Source of the DNA: Flavivirga eckloniae
GTDB taxonomy: Bacteria; Bacteroidota; Bacteroidia; Flavobacteriales; Flavobacteriaceae
Direction: 5' to 3'
Assembly (NCBI RefSeq): GCF_002886045.1
Contig: NZ_CP025791.1
Coordinates: forward strand, 3,487,001 to 3,551,000
DNA length: 64,000 bases
The translations under genes were made by a program, and so were the position numbers. Every line of letters begins with the position of its first letter. Within the stretch, counting starts at the first letter, position 1. This document shows positions 17,966 through 25,506 of this stretch, piece by piece. The notes beneath the pieces are model-generated. The model was given only the letters and a program-made list of their open reading frames with translations, made no database searches and was not told where the DNA came from.

Positions 17966-18415
17966 ATGAAAAAGATATCACTTCCAATTCGATTTGGCCT
18001 CGTTACAAGTGCTATGCTGATTGCTTATTTTTTGGTTTTATCATTGTTCGATAAACATACTAACCCTGCATTTAGTTTTTTTAATGCAGTAATAACTGCA
18101 TTTGGAATTTGTGAGGCTGTGCGCTTAAGAAAAATTGAAAATCCAGAAACTTTTAGTTACGGCGAAGGTTTTAAAACAGGTGTTATTACAGGTTTTATAG
18201 CTACAATACTATTTACTGCCTTTTTCCTGTTTTATGCCACAGAAGTTAACCCAACCTTTTTATCAGAATTACTTCTAACAATTAAAGGCGGGTTTACTGT
18301 AGACATTGGTATGGTAACTTTTATAGTTGCTGTTATGGGCTTTGCAACAACAGTGGTTGCTGCACTTGCCATTATGCAGGTTTTTAAAAGTACCGGAAAT
18401 GCTGTTCAAAACTAA
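17966..18415 (+). CDS. DUF4199-like membrane protein
   Basis: Small inner-membrane protein of 149 residues with four hydrophobic segments at about 10-27, 33-50, 70-92 and 115-140. The motif NPETFSYGEGFKTG between segments two and three is what I associate with DUF4199, a Bacteroidota family without known function. The assignment is from memory. It stands alone between EamA and the rplU operon, 99 bases after the former. Confidence 0.6.
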   Translation: MKKISLPIRFGLVTSAMLIAYFLVLSLFDKHTNPAFSFFNAVITAFGICEAVRLRKIENPETFSYGEGFKTGVITGFIATILFTAFFLFYATEVNPTFLSELLLTIKGGFTVDIGMVTFIVAVMGFATTVVAALAIMQVFKSTGNAVQN

Positions 18416-18429
18416 TAAAACATTTGTGT

Positions 18430-18528
18430 TTAATGGTTTAGAACATAAGCTGCCGCTGCTGGCAATTCTTTAATAAATTCTTTGATTTTAATTGTTTTTA
18501 CTTTGACTTTTTCTTTGAGATTTTTCAT
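18430..18528 (-). CDS. Possible 32-residue peptide
   Basis: A minus-strand ATG at 18528 opens 32 codons to a TAA at 18430. The peptide has a lysine-rich amphipathic first half (MKNLKEKVKVKTIKIKEF) and a small-residue end (ELPAAAAYVLNH). It lies in the only empty stretch between DUF4199 and rplU and is not overlapped by another gene. No promoter or homologue is recognised, and an ORF this short can occur by chance. Confidence 0.3.
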   Translation of the reverse strand: MKNLKEKVKVKTIKIKEFIKELPAAAAYVLNH

Positions 18529-18686
18529 TGTAATAGCTTTTTATTTTTGTTTTATATAACGATTGACAACAAAAATGCCCTCTCGATTTTTAGTAAACTT
18601 TTTCTAAGTGGTTAAAAGTTACTTTGAAAGGGATTTCAATTAAAAAAAGCCACGATATAAATATCGTTCAAAATACATGAAAAACG

Positions 18687-18717
18687 TTTGCAGTTTAATT
18701 AATTAGCAGTATATTTG
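18687..18717 (+). promoter_or_regulatory. Promoter of rplU-rpmA
   Basis: TTTG at 18687-18690, exactly 19 bases, then TATATTTG at 18710-18717. This is a full match to the Bacteroidota primary sigma consensus TTTG-N19-TAnnTTTG, and it lies 42 bases before the rplU ATG. It is the clearest promoter in the window. Confidence 0.85.
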
Positions 18718-18759
18718 CACTCATTTTTTGAATAAATTAATTAATAAAAACGTTACGCT

Positions 18760-19326
18760 ATGTACGCAATTGTAGAGATAGCAGGGCATCAATTTAAAGT
18801 TGAAAAAGACCAAAAAGTTTTTGTTAACCGTTTACAAACAGAAGAAGGTAAGAAAGTTTCTTTCGATAACGTACTTCTATTAGCAGATGGTGACAAAGTA
18901 ACTGTAGGCGCCCCAGCTATAGACGGAGCTCAAGTAGGAGCAAAAGTCTTAAAGCACCTTAAAGGTGATAAAGTTATAGTTTTTAAGAAGAAAAGACGTA
19001 AAGGTTACCGAGTTAAAAAAGGTCACCGTCAATCTTTAACAGAAATTGTAATAGAAAGCATTGCTGCTTCTGGAGCTAAGAAAGCTGCTAAAGCTGAAAA
19101 AGCTGCTCCAGCAAAAGAAACTAAAAAAGCAGAACCAAAAGCTAAAGCAGAAACTGCAGCACCAAAGGCTAAGCCTGCTGCTAAAAAAGAAACTGCTAAA
19201 AAAGCAGAAGCTCCTCAAGATTTAAGCAAACTTACAGTTGCTGAATTAAAAGAGATGGCTAAAGCTAAAGGTGTAGAAGGAATTTCTTCAATGAAGAAAG
19301 CCGATTTAATAGCTGCTTTAAGTTAA
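18760..19326 (+). CDS. rplU: 50S ribosomal protein bL21 with C-terminal extension
   Basis: Residues 1 to about 103 are a normal bL21 (MYAIVEIAGHQFKVEKDQKV, KKKRRKGYRVKKGHRQ, LTEIVIESI). The protein is 188 residues, about 85 longer than most bL21. The extension is first a low-complexity lysine/alanine/glutamate linker (about 107-150), then a short helical domain resembling SAP/HeH or Rho-N motifs: DLSKLTVAELKEMAKAKGVEG and SSMKKADLIAALS. Such tails occur in flavobacterial bL21 and may bind nucleic acid. It heads the rplU-rpmA operon. Confidence 0.95.
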   Translation: MYAIVEIAGHQFKVEKDQKVFVNRLQTEEGKKVSFDNVLLLADGDKVTVGAPAIDGAQVGAKVLKHLKGDKVIVFKKKRRKGYRVKKGHRQSLTEIVIESIAASGAKKAAKAEKAAPAKETKKAEPKAKAETAAPKAKPAAKKETAKKAEAPQDLSKLTVAELKEMAKAKGVEGISSMKKADLIAALS

Positions 19327-19352
19327 TTTTAAAAAACTAAAATCGAAATAAA

Positions 19353-19613
19353 ATGGCACATAAAAAAGGAGTCGGAAGTTCGAAAAACGGTAGAGAATCA
19401 GAATCGAAACGCTTAGGTGTAAAGATTTTTGGTGGTCAAGCTGCAATAGCTGGAAACATTATCGTTAGACAAAGAGGTAACACGCACCACCCAGGTGAGA
19501 ATGTTTACTCTTCAAAAGATCACACATTACATGCCAGAGTTGACGGTATTGTAAAGTTTACTAAGAAAAAAGATAACAAATCTTACGTTTCTATAGAGCC
19601 TTTTGAGGCTTAA
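19353..19613 (+). CDS. rpmA: 50S ribosomal protein bL27
   Basis: Large-subunit protein of 86 residues whose N-terminus reaches the peptidyl transferase centre. It begins directly [19 protein letters not shown], without the cleaved N-terminal extension found in Firmicutes, and contains [18 protein letters not shown] and [10 protein letters not shown]. It lies 26 bases after rplU and is closed by a strong terminator. Confidence 0.97.
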   Translation: MAHKKGVGSSKNGRESESKRLGVKIFGGQAAIAGNIIVRQRGNTHHPGENVYSSKDHTLHARVDGIVKFTKKKDNKSYVSIEPFEA

Positions 19614-19641
19614 GAAATAGTTTCTTTTAAAATATTTAAAG

Positions 19642-19670
19642 CCCTTTCTGGAAACAGAAAGGGTTTTTTT
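19642..19670 (+). terminator. Terminator of the rplU-rpmA operon
   Basis: CCCTTTCTG pairs perfectly with CAGAAAGGG around a GAAA tetraloop, followed by seven T. Confidence 0.92.
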
Positions 19671-19832
19671 ATGAATCTTATTTAAATATTTCTAAAAGTT
19701 TTTTTTAACGTTAGTTAATTGTAAAAAGAAGATTTTTCTCTCTGTATAGATAACAATTAAATAAAAAGTACTTAAAACGCTTCGCTCATCTATTTTGTTA
19801 TTTCGCTTCAACATTAAAGCAACAAAAAAGTC

Positions 19833-22676
19833 ATGAGAAAAAATTACGTATTACTATTTATTACATTGTCACTTTCCTTTTTCGGATTCTCTCAAAACGG
19901 AAATATTCAAGGAAAAATTATTGATGAAAACGGGTTATCCGTACCTTTTGGAAGCGTATTAATAGAAGCTTTAAATACAGGAACTGTATCAGATTTTGAT
20001 GGTAGTTTTTTAATCGTTAATGTTCCAGTTGGAAGTCACACTGTAAAAGTAACTTACTTAGGATATGCAGATACAGAAAAGGAAGTAACAGTACAAGAAG
20101 GAGTAACAGCAGAAATGATTATTGTGTTATCGCCAACAACCGAAGAACTGGATGATATTTTAATTACAGGATATAATAGCGGTCAGGCAAAAGCGCTTAA
20201 CACTCAAAAAAACAAGCAGAACATTACTAATGTTGTTTCAACAGACCAAATAGGAAAGTTTCCGGATGCAAACATTGGAGATGCCGTAAAACGTATTCCT
20301 GGAATTACGATGCAGGTAGATCAAGGAGAAGCTCGTAATGTTATTGTTAGAGGTTTGGCACCTCAGTTAAATTCGGTAACATTAAATGGTAGTAGAATTC
20401 CATCTGCAGAAGGCGATAACCGAAACGTTCAAATGGATTTAATTCCATCGGACATGATTCAACTTATAGAAGTTAACAAAGCAGTTACACCAGATATGGA
20501 TGCCGATGCTTTAGGTGGTTCGGTTAACTTAGTAACAAGAACCTCTCCAAACGGATTCAGAGTTGCTGCAACTGCAGGATCCGGAATTAGTTTCATTACA
20601 GATAAAAGAATTCTTAACGGATCATTTTTAGTAGGAGACAGAACGAAAGACAATAAATTTGGATGGATGCTTTCGGCATCTGTTAACGACAGCGATTTTG
20701 GATCGGATAATGTTGAAGCAGAATGGGTAAATGAAGCAGAAAACAATTCGGGCGATGATATTGAAGTAACACCTTTTGTAGAAGAATCTGATATTAGAAC
20801 CTATCTGGTACAACGTATTAGAAGAAGCTTTTCTGCAAATCTGGATTATAACTTCAATGCCAATAATAGCATTTATTTAAAAACCATGTATAACTGGCGA
20901 GACGATAGAGAAAACCGTTTTAGGTTACGCTATCGTTCTATCGAGCCAATATTTACAGGAGATACAGAAGCAACAATTACGGGTTATCAAGGAGAAATAA
21001 GAAGACAAACAAAAGGAGGTATCGATAATAATAGAAACAAGAATACCCGTTTGGAAGACCAGCGTATGCAAAACTACAGTTTAGGTGGCGATCACCTTTT
21101 TGGTAAATTGGAATTCGATTGGTTGGCATCTTATGCAAGTGCATCGGAAGAACGATTAAACGAGCGTTACGTTGAGTATGAATTAGAGGAAACCGCTGGT
21201 GGCGATCCCATTCCTTTTAATGTAGATTTTGCTAATGAAAAATTCCCATTAATAACACCTGCCAATGCAAGTGATGTTGCATTGAGCAATTTTAGTTTAA
21301 AAGAGATTACAGAAGAAAACCAATTTACAGAAGAAAAAGATTTTAACTTTTTTGCCAACTTTAAATTACCAGTAGACTTTTTTAATACAGGAAACGGATT
21401 CGTAAAATTTGGAGGTCGTTTAAAAATAAAAGAAAAAGAAAGAAACAATAACTTTTTTGAGTTTGAGCCTACCAATAGCGATTTTGACGATTTAAGTACC
21501 TTACCGCTAGTAGACCAAACAGATCCTGACTTTTTAGCCGGAAGCAAATATGCAGCAGGGATGTTTGTAGACCCTGCTTTTTTAGGGCGATTAGATTTAA
21601 ATAATGCCGCGCTATTTGATCTTTCAGACGTGCCTAGTGAATACGTGAGAGCTAACTACGACATAAAGGAAGATGTTTATGCGGGGTATGTTATGGCAAA
21701 TCAAAAACTATCTGATAAATTCGATGTGTTGGTTGGTGTAAGAGTAGAACGTACCAAAACAGAAGCAACAGGAAATCAAATTGAAGACGAGGAGAACGTT
21801 TTAGGAACCATAACCAAAGACAAAAATTACGTACATATTTTACCAGGAGTTCATCTTAAGTATAACATTAATAAAAATACGGTATTGCGTTTTGCATGGA
21901 CAAATACATTGGCAAGACCAAACTATGAAGATATTGTACCTAGTGTAGATGTTATTGCAGATGATGAAGAAATATTCTTAGGAAATCCAGAATTAAGTGC
22001 TACAACATCTATGAATTTCGATTTAATGGCAGAGCATTATTTTAGTAATGTCGGTATTATTTCCGGAGGTGTTTTTCAAAAGAATCTAAAAGACTTCATT
22101 TATACATTTGTAACAGAAACTACCGATAATACTTTTGGAGCCGGTACAACAGGCTTCGATGTAGAGCAACCTCTTAATGGTGATGATGCAAGTATCTTTG
22201 GGGTTGAGGTTTCTTTTCAGCGTCAGTTAGACTTTTTGCCAGGCTTTGCCAAAAACTTCAGTTTAATGGCAAACTACACACATTTAACATCTAGTGCAGA
22301 TGGTGTTAGAGGGTCTGGCGGAGATATAAGAGAAGATGTTGATTTACCCGGTACGGCACCAAATATGTTTAATGGATCGTTGGCCTACGGCGGAAAAAAA
22401 TTGAACCTACGCTTATCAGCAAATTTCTCAGATTCATATATAGATGAAATAGAAGGAAGTGCTTTTGAAGATAGATACTACGATGAGCAGTTTTTATTAG
22501 ATTTTAATGCCTCTTATGCCGTTAACGATAAAATACGAGTGTATTTCGATTTAAACAATATAACAGACCAACCACTGCGCTATTTTCAAGGCGTTAAAAA
22601 CAGAACCATGCAGGTAGAATATTATGGAAGACGCATTACGTTTGGTGTAAAATACGATCTGTTTAAAACAAAATAA
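19833..22676 (+). CDS. TonB-dependent receptor, probably linked to phytate/phosphate use
   Basis: Outer-membrane receptor of 947 residues. A signal peptide (ending FGFSQ) is followed by a carboxypeptidase-D-like regulatory domain at about 22-105 (GKIIDENGLSVPFGSV, LGYADTEKEV). The plug at about 125-260 carries DQIGKFPDANIGDAVKRIPG, a phrase typical of the long receptor type TIGR01782, and DADALGGSVNL. The barrel then ends in a normal terminal strand (ITFGVKYDLFK). The phytase gene begins two bases after its stop, so the pair is almost certainly one operon. By guilt of association the receptor may import inositol phosphates or their products. No Pho-box-like repeat was recognised upstream. Confidence 0.9.
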   Translation: MRKNYVLLFITLSLSFFGFSQNGNIQGKIIDENGLSVPFGSVLIEALNTGTVSDFDGSFLIVNVPVGSHTVKVTYLGYADTEKEVTVQEGVTAEMIIVLSPTTEELDDILITGYNSGQAKALNTQKNKQNITNVVSTDQIGKFPDANIGDAVKRIPGITMQVDQGEARNVIVRGLAPQLNSVTLNGSRIPSAEGDNRNVQMDLIPSDMIQLIEVNKAVTPDMDADALGGSVNLVTRTSPNGFRVAATAGSGISFITDKRILNGSFLVGDRTKDNKFGWMLSASVNDSDFGSDNVEAEWVNEAENNSGDDIEVTPFVEESDIRTYLVQRIRRSFSANLDYNFNANNSIYLKTMYNWRDDRENRFRLRYRSIEPIFTGDTEATITGYQGEIRRQTKGGIDNNRNKNTRLEDQRMQNYSLGGDHLFGKLEFDWLASYASASEERLNERYVEYELEETAGGDPIPFNVDFANEKFPLITPANASDVALSNFSLKEITEENQFTEEKDFNFFANFKLPVDFFNTGNGFVKFGGRLKIKEKERNNNFFEFEPTNSDFDDLSTLPLVDQTDPDFLAGSKYAAGMFVDPAFLGRLDLNNAALFDLSDVPSEYVRANYDIKEDVYAGYVMANQKLSDKFDVLVGVRVERTKTEATGNQIEDEENVLGTITKDKNYVHILPGVHLKYNINKNTVLRFAWTNTLARPNYEDIVPSVDVIADDEEIFLGNPELSATTSMNFDLMAEHYFSNVGIISGGVFQKNLKDFIYTFVTETTDNTFGAGTTGFDVEQPLNGDDASIFGVEVSFQRQLDFLPGFAKNFSLMANYTHLTSSADGVRGSGGDIREDVDLPGTAPNMFNGSLAYGGKKLNLRLSANFSDSYIDEIEGSAFEDRYYDEQFLLDFNASYAVNDKIRVYFDLNNITDQPLRYFQGVKNRTMQVEYYGRRITFGVKYDLFKTK

Positions 22677-22678
22677 AG

Positions 22679-23698
22679 ATGCAAAAACTTAAGTTAAATA
22701 CCATTTTTATTTCTTTTGTTACTCTAATGGCGTGTGCCACGAAGTTGCCAGAAATTGTAGCAGATGTTGTTACAGAAACGACTTTACACGATACAGACGA
22801 CCCAGCTATATGGGTTAACCCAAAAGATGCTTCAAAAAGTATTGTTTTTGGTACCGATAAAAATACAGAAGGTGCCATTTACGCCTTCGATTTAGAAGGT
22901 AAGGTTATTGAAAGTAAAACGATAAGACATTTAAAACGGCCCAATAATGTGGATCTAGAGTATGGATTTCAGCTTAACGATTCTACTAAAGTAGATGTTA
23001 TTGCATTTACCGAAAGGGAGCGCCAGCAAATACGTCTGTTTTCTGTACCAGATATGAAAGCATTGGATAACGGAGGTTTCCCCGTCTTTACAGATGTAAA
23101 AGAACCCGAAGCAAATTCGCCAATGGGTATAGCGCTTTACAAGTCGCCTAAAACACAGAAGGTGTATGCTATTGTAGGTAGAAAAACTGGGCCAGAAAAA
23201 GGATATTTATATCAGTATGATCTCATATCAGATAGTTTAGGCGTACATGCTAAATTAGTTAGAAAGTTTGGCGGGTTTAGTGGTAAAAAAGAGATAGAAG
23301 CCATTGCTGTAGATGATGAAGCAGGTATAGTGTATTATTCCGATGAAGGGCATTGCATTCGTAAATACCACGCAGAACCTTTAAAAGGCGATAAGGAAAT
23401 TTACTGTTTTGGGGGTGAATATTTTAAAGAAGATATTGAAGGTATTGCCATTGCAAAGTATCAAGATAAAGGGTTTTTAATCGTATCGAACCAGCAAGCA
23501 CATACGTTTAATGTTTTCGACTTAAAAACAAACACGTTTATTAAAGAAGTTAATTTAGGAACCAAAGAAACAGACGGTTGTGATGTTACAACCATGGCAT
23601 TGGGAGATAAGTTCCCTGATGGATTATTTGTTTCTATGAACGACGAAAAGAATTTCTTTTTTCATGATTTAAAGAAGCTAAAGTTGTTGGAGGAATAA
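22679..23698 (+). CDS. Beta-propeller 3-phytase, lipoprotein
   Basis: Calcium-dependent beta-propeller phytase of 339 residues, predicted to hydrolyse phytate. The signal peptide ends LMAC, a lipobox, so it is probably anchored in the outer membrane. Family marks are DTDDPAIWVNPKDASKS, VFGTDKNTEGAIYAFDLEG, RPNNVDLEYGF, a GRKTGPEKGYLYQY stretch and DDEAGIVYYSDEG, the acidic clusters being calcium ligands. It follows the TonB receptor by two bases, as in other SusC-like/phytase pairs of Bacteroidota. Confidence 0.9.
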   Translation: MQKLKLNTIFISFVTLMACATKLPEIVADVVTETTLHDTDDPAIWVNPKDASKSIVFGTDKNTEGAIYAFDLEGKVIESKTIRHLKRPNNVDLEYGFQLNDSTKVDVIAFTERERQQIRLFSVPDMKALDNGGFPVFTDVKEPEANSPMGIALYKSPKTQKVYAIVGRKTGPEKGYLYQYDLISDSLGVHAKLVRKFGGFSGKKEIEAIAVDDEAGIVYYSDEGHCIRKYHAEPLKGDKEIYCFGGEYFKEDIEGIAIAKYQDKGFLIVSNQQAHTFNVFDLKTNTFIKEVNLGTKETDGCDVTTMALGDKFPDGLFVSMNDEKNFFFHDLKKLKLLEE

Positions 23699-23722
23699 GA
23701 AAGAAAGCTTTGGTTAAAAGTT

Positions 23723-23759
23723 ATAGAGGTTTATTATAAAAGTTTTAGTAAGCCTCTAT
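23723..23759. terminator. Bidirectional terminator between phytase and DUF1569 genes
   Basis: ATAGAGGTTTA and TAAGCCTCTAT pair across an A/T-rich loop (one G-U type mismatch) exactly between two converging stop codons. Confidence 0.7.
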
Positions 23760-24233
23760 CTATTTATTCAAAATATCCCAAACTATTTTTAAGTGGTGTT
23801 TGGTATGCATTTCTAAAAAACGAAGCGTTTTTACTTTCGGTAATATACCAAATATAAAATGCTTAAAGTGTGCATTTTCGTTTAGAAACCTTATGTTGTT
23901 TAAATGAAGCTTTGCATCTCGTAACTGATCATGTAAGTCTGTTGTTGAAATCTCATTTTTGGGAAGTACTACTTTAGGCGATTTTGCTCGTCCTCTTGGG
24001 ATAAAACAAAACGGAAATAAAATACTCCTGATAATATTAAAATCTTTTTTGAAGTCATTCGGGTTAGATTTCTCTAAAGACTCAGAAACTCGATTTATAA
24101 CCTTTAACGTATGATCCAGTTGCCATCCTACACTAGCCTGAGAAACCGCAGGATTGTTTTCATCCTTATAAGGCACATAGTCTTCTATTCTAGATAAAAG
24201 ATTGTTTAGAGCAGCTATTTTTTTATCCGACAT
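23760..24233 (-). CDS. DinB-fold DUF1569 protein
   Basis: Cytoplasmic four-helix protein of 157 residues. Three histidine positions typical of DinB/YfiT-like metal sites are visible: SVGWQLDHTLKV near residue 40, the central FKHFIFG and the C-terminal EMHTKHHLKI. FIPRGRAKSPKVV is a stretch I associate with DUF1569. Related families act as thiol-dependent metal enzymes, but no substrate can be named here. It is a single gene, convergent with phytase. Confidence 0.65.
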   Translation of the reverse strand: MSDKKIAALNNLLSRIEDYVPYKDENNPAVSQASVGWQLDHTLKVINRVSESLEKSNPNDFKKDFNIIRSILFPFCFIPRGRAKSPKVVLPKNEISTTDLHDQLRDAKLHLNNIRFLNENAHFKHFIFGILPKVKTLRFLEMHTKHHLKIVWDILNK

Positions 24234-24324
24234 CGTTAAATATAATTATAAAAAATCAGTTAAGGAACTTTTCACTAAAAGAGTAGGAACACTGATTTTT
24301 TAAGTAGATCATCACCAGTATATA

Positions 24325-24633
24325 GCTACGGTGTACCCACATCTTTTTGATCAAGACACGAATTACACGGATTTACACGAATAAAACCTCAATATAATGG
24401 ATAACTCTCGATGCTATTCATAATCACGAATCAGATTTTCAGTCTGTTTTTACAATCCAAGCCTGATTTATTTCTATTATATTTCTGTATTTTAATTTAT
24501 TAATAAGTAAATACAGGTTACTTATTTGTAAATAATTTATATTTAGAACCATTTGTGATAATTCGTGAAATTAGTGTCTATCTTTATAAAACTATTATTT
24601 AATATGCAGCCATATTTGTGGGTACACCGTAGC
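24325..24633. mobile_element. MITE-like element, copy 1
   Basis: A 309-base non-coding element with perfect 17-base terminal inverted repeats, GCTACGGTGTACCCACA and TGTGGGTACACCGTAGC. AGTATA occurs on both sides close to the ends, a possible target duplication. A second copy of identical length, over 90% identical by eye, lies inverted at 43593-43901. No transposase frame is inside, so it would depend on an enzyme elsewhere in the genome. Confidence 0.85.
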
Positions 24634-24673
24634 AGTATACAGAGATGTACTATTCCTTTATGCTTATCGTTAT

Positions 24674-25459
24674 ATGTCTATGAATAAAATGATTGTTTTT
24701 TGTTTATTGCTAATAGTTGCTTGTAAATTTCCAGAAAAAAAAGAGACGCTTGTTAGCGAAAGTTTAGTAGAAAACGATAAAGGTTTAACTGAAGAAGCCC
24801 TAGAAGGTTTAGATAGTTTAAAGTTGAAGATTAATTTCAAGCCAAAAGGGAATTACAATTCAATTAAACAAGAACTGGTTCAGGATAGGGCCTACTTTAA
24901 GAACTTACTGGAAAGTAACCCTAAGAAATCAATTGATAGCGCTTCCAGTTATTTATATTCTAAATTGATTAACGATATTGTCCCGCATTGGTATGGTACG
25001 ACGTGGGATTTTAACGGACATACCAATATTCCAAACCAAGGTGAGATAGCTTGCGGATATTTTGTGTCTACAACTTTAAAACACTTGGGTTTTAACCTAA
25101 ACCGCTATAAAATGGCACAACAGGCGGGACTTATTGAAGCAAAAATGCTACAAGATAGATCGAACATTAAAGTATACTCAAACGTATCTTTTAGTACCCT
25201 AAAGACTAAATTAAACGAAGTTTACAAAAACGGGATCTATTTTGTTGGTTTAGATAATCATGTGGGTTACGTTCTAATTAAAGATAAGCAACTGTATTTT
25301 TTACATTCCAGTTACTGCGACGATGGGGTAGTTATAGAATTAGCAGAAACATCGCCTTGCTTTGTTTCAAATATTTACGTGTTTGCAGAAATAACAACTA
25401 ATAAAAAACTCATTAAAAGTTGGATTTTTAATGAGCATTTGAGTGTCCCAACTGGTTAA
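24674..25459 (+). CDS. Lipoprotein with NlpC/P60-like cysteine hydrolase features
   Basis: Lipoprotein of 261 residues; the signal peptide ends LLIVAC. A charged linker is followed by a domain at about 110-245. IACGYFVSTTL offers a Cys at a helix start, FVGLDNHVGYVLI a His on a strand, and YFLHSSYCDDG a third polar position; the order Cys-His-polar is that of papain-like NlpC/P60 and CHAP hydrolases. The function, perhaps peptidoglycan or amide hydrolysis, is inferred from this pattern only. The start may be the ATG at 24674 or at 24680. The gene begins 40 bases after the MITE-like element, so its promoter may be influenced by it. Confidence 0.6.
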   Translation: MSMNKMIVFCLLLIVACKFPEKKETLVSESLVENDKGLTEEALEGLDSLKLKINFKPKGNYNSIKQELVQDRAYFKNLLESNPKKSIDSASSYLYSKLINDIVPHWYGTTWDFNGHTNIPNQGEIACGYFVSTTLKHLGFNLNRYKMAQQAGLIEAKMLQDRSNIKVYSNVSFSTLKTKLNEVYKNGIYFVGLDNHVGYVLIKDKQLYFLHSSYCDDGVVIELAETSPCFVSNIYVFAEITTNKKLIKSWIFNEHLSVPTG

Positions 25460-25476
25460 TACTGGCGTATCTTTTT

Positions 25477-25484
25477 TATCTTTG
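25477..25484 (+). promoter_or_regulatory. -7 element before the S46 peptidase
   Basis: TATCTTTG matches TAnnTTTG, 22 bases before the ATG at 25507. No TTTG partner was identified at 19 bases. Confidence 0.45.
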
Positions 25485-25506
25485 CATAGACTAAAACTTA
25501 GATACT

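Noticed and set aside
19671-19832. Pho-box upstream of the TonB receptor/phytase pair
   Set aside because: No pair of CTGTCAT-like direct repeats was found; only A/T-rich sequence is present.
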